Source: Carboxylicivirga mesophila (GTDB lineage Bacteria > Bacteroidota > Bacteroidia > Bacteroidales > Marinilabiliaceae). Taken from it: DNA of 64,000 bases. Positions 55,753 through 62,620 of this stretch are shown here, in pieces. The notes under the pieces were generated by a model. It searched no databases and was not told the origin of the DNA. It saw only the letters and a list, made by a program, of their open reading frames with translations. The stretch is from the NCBI RefSeq assembly GCF_018271975.1, contig NZ_JAGUCN010000001.1, positions 1-64,000 of the forward strand, in the 5' to 3' direction. The position numbers and the translations under genes were made by a program. Positions within the stretch are counted from its first letter, which is position 1; each line of letters starts with the position of its first letter.

Positions 55753-56103
55753 TTACGCACCTGCAGGTCCCTGATATTTGGCATCGCCAAAGCCCAAAAT
55801 GGGGTAGAAAATAAACCAGAGGAAGATAAGTCCTAATGTAAAACCAACATCTTTGCCAAAACTTTTCGCTAATAAGTTGGTTACCCAGATCAGAAGGATA
55901 ATATTGACAACAGGTATTAGCATCAATAGTAACCACCACCAAGGTTTGCCTACAATTTCAAGTAATACAATAGTGTTGTAAATTGGAATTAAGCATGCCC
56001 AGCCAGGTTTCCCTGCCTTTTCAAAGATTTTCCACATTGAGGCAATTAGCAAAACAACAACGGCCATATAAATTATACCGCCAAATAATCCTACATCTTC
56101 CAT
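55753..56103 (-). CDS. DUF5684 family small membrane protein
   Basis: The 116-residue protein has three to four membrane segments (about 8-24, 38-50, 53-76, 86-103). The segment GKPGWACLIPIYNTIVLLEI (about 31-50), followed by a Trp-rich stretch, is typical of DUF5684, a small family sometimes associated with signal peptidase-like proteins. The function is unknown. It is a stand-alone gene flanked by terminators. Confidence 0.82.
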   Translation of the reverse strand: MEDVGLFGGIIYMAVVVLLIASMWKIFEKAGKPGWACLIPIYNTIVLLEIVGKPWWWLLLMLIPVVNIILLIWVTNLLAKSFGKDVGFTLGLIFLWFIFYPILGFGDAKYQGPAGA

Positions 56104-56172
56104 AAATCTGTTTTTTATTGGTTAGAAATCGTGTGGATGACCACACTGTTAAAAAATTGCAGCTTGAATATA

Positions 56173-56208
56173 AACAAAAAAACAGGACAACCTGAGGATT
56201 GTCCTGTT
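56173..56208 (-). terminator. Terminator downstream of the first paralogous secreted-protein gene
   Basis: AACAGGACAA at 56181-56190 pairs perfectly with TTGTCCTGTT at 56199-56208. On the minus strand TTTTTGTTT follows. Confidence 0.88.
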
Positions 56209-56300
56209 AAAAAGTTTTCAGCCAAAGAGCTTATTTTGTGGACTTCTCAATTATAGAATGCCCATTTTCTCTTCAATTATACACTTAAAGCAGCGTGCTT

Positions 56301-56825
56301 TTATTGCTGAACCAAACTGTTATCCTCACTTGATTCAGGTGTGGCCGGAGTTTCGGAAGTAGCAGGTTTTATGCGCTTAAACAAATAGCGTGTGATGTAT
56401 ATGCCATTGTTATCATCCTTTCCTCCGTAACTCTCAACCCCAGTGTTTATAAAAGCCAATTCCCAGCCATCCTGCATCATCTGGTTAATCTTTGATGTCA
56501 GCAGAGCATCATTGGAAGCGATGTTTTGAAAACGAATACCGCCCACATTAAAGAAGTTAAGCAGTTTGGTCTCATCGTAATCTTTGATGCGTATATCCGA
56601 TCGGTCACTTTTGTTGCGATCGCCACTTTCAGCTGTTTGGGTTGTTGTAAATTGTTTATAGTCTACCTCCGAGTCGGTAGAGATAAGGCGCGATCGTCCT
56701 ACTCCATTGGGTACAATAGATTCAATGCTGGTAATAATTTTCACCTCATAAACGGGTTTGTCTTGAGCAAAAGAAGCTGTTGTGACTAGTAAAACGATTA
56801 AGGTTGTAATCAGGTTTGTTTTCAT
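56301..56825 (-). CDS. Secreted protein of unknown family, paralogue A
   Basis: ATG 56825 is preferred over 56849, giving a signal peptide ending ASFAQ. I do not recognise the family. The roughly 174-residue protein shares with its neighbour (56891-57430) the blocks YEV.I.TSIES.VP.G.GRSR.IST, DRNKSDRSDIRIKDYDETKLLN (in part), GGIRFQN.ASNDAL and DGWEL.F..TGVES. Its C-terminus is rich in Pro, Thr and Ser. The conserved internal blocks suggest a stable small domain. It probably arose by tandem duplication. Confidence 0.75.
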   Translation of the reverse strand: MKTNLITTLIVLLVTTASFAQDKPVYEVKIITSIESIVPNGVGRSRLISTDSEVDYKQFTTTQTAESGDRNKSDRSDIRIKDYDETKLLNFFNVGGIRFQNIASNDALLTSKINQMMQDGWELAFINTGVESYGGKDDNNGIYITRYLFKRIKPATSETPATPESSEDNSLVQQ

Positions 56826-56890
56826 TGTTATATGCTTTAAGAATGTCATTATTGTATGTTACTAATTTTGTTTAGAGACTTTTTATCAGC

Positions 56891-57430
56891 CTATTGTACT
56901 AGTTTTCTGAAGTAATAACGTGTCATAAAAAGGCCGTTGGGATCGTTATTGTTCTCGCTGGCGCTATTGTCGTCCAGCAGCATTTTCATCCCCATCTTAA
57001 ACAACTCTTTTTTAACGGTTATATCTGCCATTTTACTCTCAACGCCCGTTGATACAAAAAACAGTTCCCAACCATCGGTCAGCATGCTATTAATTTTCGA
57101 TGTCACCAGCGCATCGTTACTGGCCACATTTTGGAAACGGATACCGCCGGCATTGTACAGGTTCAGCAGTTTTGTTTCTTCGTATTCCTTTAGACGTATG
57201 TCTTTGCGGTTGCTCTTGTTTCTGTCCTTCGTGGCAGCTGTTTGGTGTGAGGTGAAATCGAGGTAGTCTACCCTGGCCTGCGTGGAGATCATCCGCGATC
57301 GTCCGGCACCTCCGGGTACCAGTGATTCAATGCAGGTGAGTACCTCTACCTCATACCTGGGAGTCTGGGCCTGCATGTCGTAGCAGCAGATCCCAATCGT
57401 TAGGGATAGTAGTAGAATTACTTTGGTCAT
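56891..57430 (-). CDS. Secreted protein of unknown family, paralogue B
   Basis: The 179-residue protein has a signal peptide (about 1-21, DMQAQ). It is homologous throughout to paralogue A immediately downstream (62-66 bp gap), but has an insertion of about 25 residues (SKMADITVKKELFKMGMKML, about 134-153) after the TGVES block. Both end with an R-Y-[FL]-[FK] strand (TRYYFRKL here, TRYLFKRI in A). The family is unknown to me and there is no catalytic motif. Confidence 0.75.
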   Translation of the reverse strand: MTKVILLLSLTIGICCYDMQAQTPRYEVEVLTCIESLVPGGAGRSRMISTQARVDYLDFTSHQTAATKDRNKSNRKDIRLKEYEETKLLNLYNAGGIRFQNVASNDALVTSKINSMLTDGWELFFVSTGVESKMADITVKKELFKMGMKMLLDDNSASENNNDPNGLFMTRYYFRKLVQ

Positions 57431-57612
57431 GGTGTTTTATTTGTTTGTAATAAATGATTAGCAAACTAAATTGCCTGTTTGAAAGGTCATATGATGATGA
57501 CTCGTGTTGTTGCAACAGTTATAAGAAAAACAACTGGGTGTTTACACGTATGTTATGTTAGTTTAAATGTGGCAGGCAGTGTTTGTGTATGGAAATTAAT
57601 ATCTATGGGAGA

Positions 57613-57645
57613 ACAAAAAAAGCTGCCAGAATTTTCTGACAGCTT
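57613..57645 (-). terminator. Terminator downstream of galE
   Basis: AAGCTG at 57620-57625 pairs with CAGCTT at 57640-57645, with further inner pairing (CAGAA/TTCTG, one mismatch). On the minus strand a seven-T run follows. Confidence 0.8.
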
Positions 57646-57672
57646 ATGAATATTGTGATAAGTGATGACTTG

Positions 57673-58698
57673 TTAAAGGCCTCTCACATTCTTTTCCCAG
57701 GCCCAGGCCGAGGCTAAAGTTTCCTCAAGTGTTTTCTCAGCTTTCCAGCCCAACTCGTTGTTACCATAGGTGGTGTCGGCCCATATTTTTTCAATGTCAC
57801 CTGCACGTCGGTCCACCAGCTTGTATTTCAGGTCAACACCTGTTACTTCAATAAAAGATTTTACCAGCTGCATCACTGAGTAGCCTGAGCCGGTTCCTAC
57901 GTTAAAGTACTCGTAATTGGCTTTCGTCTGTCCATTCAGCATGCGATCGATAGCTACAACGTGTGCTTTTGCCAGATCAACTACGTTAATGTAGTCACGA
58001 ATAGCCGTGCCGTCTTCGGTGTCATAATCGTCACCAAAAATGCTCAGTTCTTCACGAATACCTGCAGCTGTTTGTGTGATAAATGGTACCAGGTTGTTAG
58101 GTACGCCTACTGGTAACTCACCAATCAATGCACTTGGGTGTGCGCCAATAGGATTGAAATAGCGCAGGGCAATACAATTGATGGCTTCATTGGCCTTGCA
58201 GTAGTCGCGCATAATGTCTTCGCATATGGCTTTGGTGTTGCCATAGGGCGATTCGGCTTCTTTGCGGGGAGTTTGCTCAGTAACAGGCAGTACTTCAGGT
58301 TGCCCGTAAACGGTGCAAGATGAAGAGAATACCATATGAGGCACCTTGTACTTGTTCATGCACTCCAGCAGGTTCATTAGTGAGCCCATGTTGTTGCGGT
58401 AATACTCCAGCGGTTTCTGTACCGATTCGCCAACGGCCTTATAAGCTGCAAAGTGAATGATGGCATCAATGTTGGGGTACTTCTGGAAGAAGTTGTCGGT
58501 GAGCTCGCGTTCAGATAAATCGAATTTTTCAAAAGCCGGACGGATGCCTGTAATCTTCTCGATGTTGTCCAGCACTTCAATTTTGGAATTCGACAGGTTG
58601 TCAACAATCACCACGTCGAATCCTTTTTCCTGTAATTCAACCACGGTGTGTGATCCAATGTAACCTGTTCCTCCGGTTACTAAAATCTGCTTTGCCAT
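57673..58698 (-). CDS. galE: UDP-glucose 4-epimerase
   Basis: The 341-residue SDR enzyme interconverts UDP-glucose and UDP-galactose. The NAD motif GGTGYIGSHTVVEL (about 8-21), HFAAYKAVGESV (about 82-93), the catalytic Ser in SSSCTVYG (about 125-132), the Tyr-Lys in SPYGNTKAICED (about 151-162) and RYFNPIGAHPS (about 179-189) are all present. It likely supplies UDP-galactose for surface glycans. A -7-like element (CAAAAGTA at 58823-58830, read on the minus strand as TACTTTTG) lies 125 bp upstream. Confidence 0.97.
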   Translation of the reverse strand: MAKQILVTGGTGYIGSHTVVELQEKGFDVVIVDNLSNSKIEVLDNIEKITGIRPAFEKFDLSERELTDNFFQKYPNIDAIIHFAAYKAVGESVQKPLEYYRNNMGSLMNLLECMNKYKVPHMVFSSSCTVYGQPEVLPVTEQTPRKEAESPYGNTKAICEDIMRDYCKANEAINCIALRYFNPIGAHPSALIGELPVGVPNNLVPFITQTAAGIREELSIFGDDYDTEDGTAIRDYINVVDLAKAHVVAIDRMLNGQTKANYEYFNVGTGSGYSVMQLVKSFIEVTGVDLKYKLVDRRAGDIEKIWADTTYGNNELGWKAEKTLEETLASAWAWEKNVRGL

Positions 58699-59123
58699 TA
58701 GTGTAGCTTTCTTTTTAACCTGATTGTCTTTTATTCAGGTTGAACTTACAAACAGCGACTGACTACTTACGTTTAAGTGAAAATCTGTACTCTGCTTGTT
58801 CGTTTCATAGTTAAACGAGCTTCAAAAGTACGAAATCGTTTGCAATGAGCGGATCAAATGTGGCTGTATTTTATCATGTAAGCCCTTAATAAACGTTAAA
58901 AGTACTTTTATTATTGACGGCCGGCTATGAGTACTAACAGTCAGAGGGATAACTTATTCACAGTATTGGATTGTGTTTGTTGCCTCAAATTTAGTAACTT
59001 AGCACATTATTAACGGGAGGTGGTTAATAAGTAGGTTGTTTATCAACCGGTTTTCAACACTTTACCAACAGATGTTGAAAGAAAGTTAATATCCTCAGGC
59101 ACGTTTTTGTTAATTTTGCAGGT
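58699..59123. other. Dyad-rich intergenic region with DnaA-box-like 9-mers (possible origin or complex operator)
   Basis: A 425-bp gene-free stretch between divergent genes. DnaA-box-like sequences (consensus TTATCCACA) are TTATTCACA at 58954, TTATCAACC at 59040, TTTTCAACA at 59051 and TTACCAACA at 59062. Three nested dyads lie at 59007-59030 (TTATTAAC/GTTAATAA), 59034-59048 (GGTTG/CAACC) and 59052-59080 (TTTCAACA/TGTTGAAA). A -7-like TAATTTTG (59111-59118) sits just before the ATG at 59124. Both an origin and a regulatory array are possible. Confidence 0.4.
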
Positions 59124-60047
59124 ATGACAACAGTTAGCCAACAAATATCGAATCTATTGTTCACGCATGAGTGTGTGATTGTTCCTGGTTTAGGTGCTTT
59201 TGTATCGAGTCCGGTAAGTGCCGCGCGCGATATGGATAAAAACCTGTTTTTACCACCATCAAAAGAAATTGGTTTTAATCGCAGCCTTTCGCATAACGAT
59301 GGACTGCTGATTAGCACATTGGCGCAGCAGAATGGCATCAGTTATGGCAAAGCCAAGGTACTGGTGGAAGAGTTTGTAGCTGCGGTGGAGGCTAAGGTGA
59401 ATACTGGAGGCAAGGCGCTAATTGAAAAGGTGGGCACGCTGCAGAAAGATGCGCTGGGCTACCTGTTGTTTGTAGCGGATGAGTCGGAGGCCTATCTGAC
59501 TGATGCTTATGGCCTGTCGTCTTTCCATTTTACACCTGTGGTAACGCCTCAGAAGCCGATGGTTGAAAACCGTCAGGTACGTCGTTTACTGCAGCCTGTT
59601 AGTTTGAAACAGATTGCGGCCTCGGTGGCTGTGTTGGTTGGCTTGTTTGCTATTTCTCAGAGTGTGGAAAACCCGCAGCTCAAGAAGAGTATGAATGCGG
59701 CCAGTACCATCTCGTTTGTAATGCCGGAAACACCAACCGAAGCAAACTATGAGGTGCAGCCTGCCGAATTAAAAGAAGCAGAGCTTGCAGCTGAAGAAGC
59801 GACGCCTGTTGAGAAGAATAGTTACTACCTAATCGCGGGTAGTTTTAAAACAGAGAACCAGGCGCAGCGTTTTCTGAATATTGTGCATGAGATGGGCGAG
59901 CAGCAGGCTTTTGTATTGCCAAGCCCCAATAATCGTTACCGCGTGGCTATTGAAGGTTATGCCGACAAAGCCGATGCCATTGCCGATATGGGCGTGTATC
60001 GTCAGAAAGAGGATTTTAAAACTGTGTGGGTGCTCACACAACACTAA
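59124..60047 (+). CDS. HU-like DNA-binding domain + membrane segment + SPOR domain protein
   Basis: Residues about 1-110 match the HU-CCDC81-type bacterial HU/IHF-like domain (two segments). Residues about 150-180 include the membrane segment IAASVAVLVGLFAISQSV. An acidic linker (about 200-232) leads to a C-terminal SPOR domain (about 233-307, YYLIAGSFKTENQAQRFL), which binds denuded glycan strands of peptidoglycan at the septum. This places a DNA-binding-like domain in the cytoplasm and a septal peptidoglycan sensor in the periplasm of one protein. It is conserved in Bacteroidota (family knowledge). The upstream region is dyad-rich. Confidence 0.88.
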   Translation: MTTVSQQISNLLFTHECVIVPGLGAFVSSPVSAARDMDKNLFLPPSKEIGFNRSLSHNDGLLISTLAQQNGISYGKAKVLVEEFVAAVEAKVNTGGKALIEKVGTLQKDALGYLLFVADESEAYLTDAYGLSSFHFTPVVTPQKPMVENRQVRRLLQPVSLKQIAASVAVLVGLFAISQSVENPQLKKSMNAASTISFVMPETPTEANYEVQPAELKEAELAAEEATPVEKNSYYLIAGSFKTENQAQRFLNIVHEMGEQQAFVLPSPNNRYRVAIEGYADKADAIADMGVYRQKEDFKTVWVLTQH

Positions 60048-60070
60048 GAAACGTTTGTACTTAATATAGT

Positions 60071-60107
60071 AAGGCTGCGGCAGGTTTATTCTGTTGCAGC
60101 CTTTTTT
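60071..60107 (+). terminator. Terminator downstream of the HU-SPOR gene
   Basis: AAGGCTGC at 60071-60078 pairs with GCAGCCTT (60096-60103), followed by TTTT. Confidence 0.85.
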
Positions 60108-60133
60108 ATTCACAGCAGAGAGCATAAAATATA

Positions 60134-60148
60134 TAAGGATCGCATCTT
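60134..60148 (+). repeat. Degenerate copy of the 19-bp-arm inverted repeat
   Basis: TAAGGATCGCATCTT recurs exactly as the left arm of the perfect palindrome at 60745-60793. The right arm here (about 60162-60180) has decayed to AATAAAGACCGATTACA. Confidence 0.7.
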
Positions 60149-60175
60149 GATAAGCAGGGTGTAAATAAAGACCGA

Positions 60176-60418
60176 TTACAATGTAAAAACCATTGAAAAG
60201 CCTATGTGATATGCAATCCCGCCGGGATTGTTATTAATAGGGTTGGCTTTTTTTCTATAAATATTCAACTTCTCCAAAGTTGTTGTATTATCTCCAGAGA
60301 TTTCGCCTTTAAAAAATAGATTGATTAAATTTCTTCTTTTATCCACAAAACAACGTTCGACGAAGTCAATTTCGCGAATTACACCAATGTTAAATTCCGC
60401 ATAGCGAAATAATTGGTG
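60176..60418 (-). repeat. Dispersed repeat carrying an 80-codon open frame without an ATG
   Basis: On the minus strand an uninterrupted frame runs from 60418 to the stop at 60176, with no ATG before its last few codons. It reads VERCFVDKRRNLINLFFKG then IYRKKANPINNNPGGIAYHI and ends GFSMVFTL. I recall near-identical small hypothetical proteins annotated in many Bacteroidota genomes, which points to a conserved dispersed element, not a gene. Dyads with short loops lie inside it (60214-60230, 60266-60282, 60290-60301). Confidence 0.7.
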
Positions 60419-60481
60419 TTAATTGGTGCAATTAGTGGTTTAATATTTTTAATGGTGTTTAAAAGCAATTTCCCTGTTATT

Positions 60482-60549
60482 ATCTCCAGCGGAGATAAAT
60501 ATTTGTAGATAAGCGCAATGTAAATGACCAATCAACCTCAGCGAGGTTG
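60482..60549. repeat. Pair of short stem-loops of the same dispersed-repeat family
   Basis: ATCTCC-AGC-GGAGAT at 60482-60496 and CAACCTC-AGC-GAGGTTG at 60533-60549 are perfect hairpins sharing an AGC loop. They resemble the dyads 200-300 bp to the left. Confidence 0.65.
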
Positions 60550-60591
60550 AATATATACTTAATCGGTTATTAATGATTAATTCGTAAAAAC

Positions 60592-60709
60592 ACCACTCCT
60601 CAATCCTCTCCTTCAAGGAGAGGAGGCCACTACTTAGTAAGTATATTATCGTGCATTAGAGGTAGTTGTCATTTCGTGTAATGTCACCTTCTCTTTTAGA
60701 AGGAGTGGT
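60592..60709. repeat. 118-bp element with 9-bp terminal inverted repeats (MITE-like)
   Basis: ACCACTCCT at 60592-60600 and its complement AGGAGTGGT at 60701-60709 bound a non-coding segment. No clear target-site duplication was seen, so mobility is unproven. Confidence 0.5.
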
Positions 60710-60744
60710 ATAAAAGATTAACTTCAGAGGGTTGTGAGAAGCTC

Positions 60745-60793
60745 TAAGGATCGCATCTTTATTCGCAAGAAATAAATAAAGATGCGATCCTTA
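60745..60793. repeat. Perfect 19-bp inverted repeat with 11-nt loop
   Basis: TAAGGATCGCATCTTTATT at 60745-60763 is the exact reverse complement of 60775-60793. It lies 39 bp beyond the stop of the dipeptidase gene and could also terminate its transcript, but there is no typical T tract. The left arm recurs at 60134. Confidence 0.75.
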
Positions 60794-60831
60794 ACGTCGT
60801 AGATGTTAATAAGAAGATGTAAACCTTAATA

Positions 60832-62040
60832 CTACGTTCTTTCAGCTGCTGCTTCTACCTGCTTGAAAACCCTCAGGAAGTTACCGCCCCATATTTTGGC
60901 AATATCCGTCTCGGTATAGCCGCGCTTCACCAGTTCTTCGGTAATTTTTGGAAAGTCGGCCACATCGACACAGTCGCTCAGCCCGCCACCGCCATCAAAA
61001 TCGGAGCCGATACCCACATAATCAATACCCACAAGTTTTACCACGTAATCGATATGATCCACCGCATCGGCAATACTCGGAAGCAGGGGCGGGTAGTGCT
61101 CGTCAATAGCCCGCCATTCGGCCCAGGCCTGTTTGCGTTGTTCATCGCTGCTATAGTTCCAGTTATTGTACTTTATGCGCAGCTCTTCGTGCTTCAGGTA
61201 ATTAAGTGAGGTGGTGTCTTCGGCTTGTATGTAGCCACCCAGTATGCATATCTGTATCACACCACCTTTGGCCGCCAGCAGTTTAATCATGCTGTCATCC
61301 ATATTGCGAGGATGGTCACAGATGGCACGCACCGATGAGTGCGACGCAATAACCGGTGCAGTACTTTGGTCCATCACATCGTAAAAGGCTTTATCCGATA
61401 TGTGCGATACGTCAATGATCATACCCAGCCGATTCATCTCTTTAACCACTTCACTGCCAAAAGGGCTCAGGCCATCGTGCTCGGGACCTTTCTTATCGGT
61501 GGATGAATCGCATATATCGTTGTTTTTGGTGTGCGACAGGGTGATGTAGCGCACGCCCCTGTTGTAAAATTCTTCTACACGACTGGCTTCCCTGTTAAGC
61601 GGAAAGCCATTTTCCATGCCCAGGTAGATGGCCCGCTTACCTGCTTGCTCCAAACGAATGGCATCCTCCGCTGTGTAAGCCAGTTCGGCTATCTGGCTGT
61701 TGGCCTTAACCGCTTTCTCGGTGGAGTCAATCATCTCATGCGCCATCTGGTAGGCCAGTGCATTGTTCTCGTCGGTGCGCTGTCGCTGCCCGGTAAAAAT
61801 GGCAAAGAAGATGGCATCGAGGCCGCCCTTCTGCATACGCGGCAAATCTACCCGGCTCGATGGTGCCTGGTGCTCCTTTCCAATATCAAAGGTGTCGCGC
61901 AAGAAGCGCATGGGTGTATCCACGTGTGTGTCAATGGTGATAGCCTGGCGGTGTGCTTCGAGCGCATCCGCGGGTTTTAGCTGGCACGACGACAGGCCGG
62001 TGAGTAGGAGGCATACTATGCCCAATGCTTTCATATTCAT
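60832..62040 (-). CDS. Membrane dipeptidase (M19 family) lipoprotein
   Basis: The 402-residue lipoprotein has a lipobox ending GLSSC19. The M19 metal-site residues are present: HVD in TIDTHVDTPM (about 36-45), Glu in YLGMENGFPL (about 137-146), His in IDVSHISDKAF (about 208-218) and His in VIASHSSVRAICDHPRN (about 229-245), with GIGSDFDGGGG near the C-terminus. It hydrolyses dipeptides, possibly those with a C-terminal D-amino acid. An alternative ATG lies at 62034. The gene is flanked by the repeat-rich region. Confidence 0.95.
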   Translation of the reverse strand: MNMKALGIVCLLLTGLSSCQLKPADALEAHRQAITIDTHVDTPMRFLRDTFDIGKEHQAPSSRVDLPRMQKGGLDAIFFAIFTGQRQRTDENNALAYQMAHEMIDSTEKAVKANSQIAELAYTAEDAIRLEQAGKRAIYLGMENGFPLNREASRVEEFYNRGVRYITLSHTKNNDICDSSTDKKGPEHDGLSPFGSEVVKEMNRLGMIIDVSHISDKAFYDVMDQSTAPVIASHSSVRAICDHPRNMDDSMIKLLAAKGGVIQICILGGYIQAEDTTSLNYLKHEELRIKYNNWNYSSDEQRKQAWAEWRAIDEHYPPLLPSIADAVDHIDYVVKLVGIDYVGIGSDFDGGGGLSDCVDVADFPKITEELVKRGYTETDIAKIWGGNFLRVFKQVEAAAERT

Positions 62041-62272
62041 GCGTGTAGATTTTGTGCAATGATAGTTAAAATGTGAGAATCTGCCATGGTATGCACATTG
62101 AGAGTTAGTTATGTTAATCTATATATTTAAATTAATCAGGTGTATTTGTTCATTAGTCATAATAAATCAACCGTTAGTCAAGCAAATGGTATTTTTCCCT
62201 TCAAAAAGGTGTTACGTTTCTGGTTTTCTGCAATTAACTAATAGAGGCCTATGTTTTATCAATTTTTTTGTC

Positions 62273-62620
62273 ATGAAACTATTTGAAGAAGTTGAAATGC
62301 TCAAAAGAATGTTTGAGTTAATTCATAAAAGACAAACCGGTAATTCAAGCACTTTTCATAAAAAGCTTGGAATATCAAGAAGTAAACTCTATAACCTGAT
62401 TGATGATTTAAAGGAAAAAGGAATTGAAGTTGAGTATGATAAGAAAATAAAATCTTTCTATTTAAAAGAGGATATATGTGTTAAGGTTGATGAGCCAATT
62501 CAAATTATTGATAAAGAGGAACTAGAAAAAATTAATGGTGGTACTTTATGTTATTCCATTTTTTTGGACAAACCCATGGCTATATTTGACGCTGCCAAAA
62601 CACTTAGCCTTAACTTATGA
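62273..62620 (+). CDS. Small winged-HTH protein with C-terminal double-glycine leader-like motif
   Basis: The open frame begins at 62111, but its first 54 codons look non-coding (Cys- and Phe-rich), so ATG 62273 is chosen. The 115-residue product starts with a winged helix-turn-helix (about 9-68: ELIHKRQTGNSSTFHKKLGI, then SRSKLYNLIDDLKEKGIEVE). It continues into IIDKEELEKINGG (Gly89-Gly90), which matches bacteriocin or pheromone GG leaders recognised by C39 peptidase transporters, and ends with a 25-residue tail containing one Cys. The TGA overlaps the next ATG (ATGA), coupling it to an HlyD-type adaptor. Whether the tail is processed is inference. Confidence 0.78.
   Translation: MKLFEEVEMLKRMFELIHKRQTGNSSTFHKKLGISRSKLYNLIDDLKEKGIEVEYDKKIKSFYLKEDICVKVDEPIQIIDKEELEKINGGTLCYSIFLDKPMAIFDAAKTLSLNL

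Noticed and set aside
58699-59123. tRNA or small RNA gene
   Set aside because: No cloverleaf or T-arm motif (GGTTCGAATCC type) is seen; the dyads are too short and interleaved.
60176-60418. Real protein-coding gene in the repeat patch
   Set aside because: No ATG near its start, no ribosome binding site, hairpins run through the frame, and it resembles a dispersed repeat.
60048-60831. CRISPR array
   Set aside because: The hairpins differ in sequence and spacing, there is no constant repeat/spacer period and no cas gene is present.
62111-62272. N-terminal extension of the HTH/GG protein
   Set aside because: The 54 codons are Cys/Phe/Ile-rich with no recognisable domain; a domain-consistent ATG exists at 62273.
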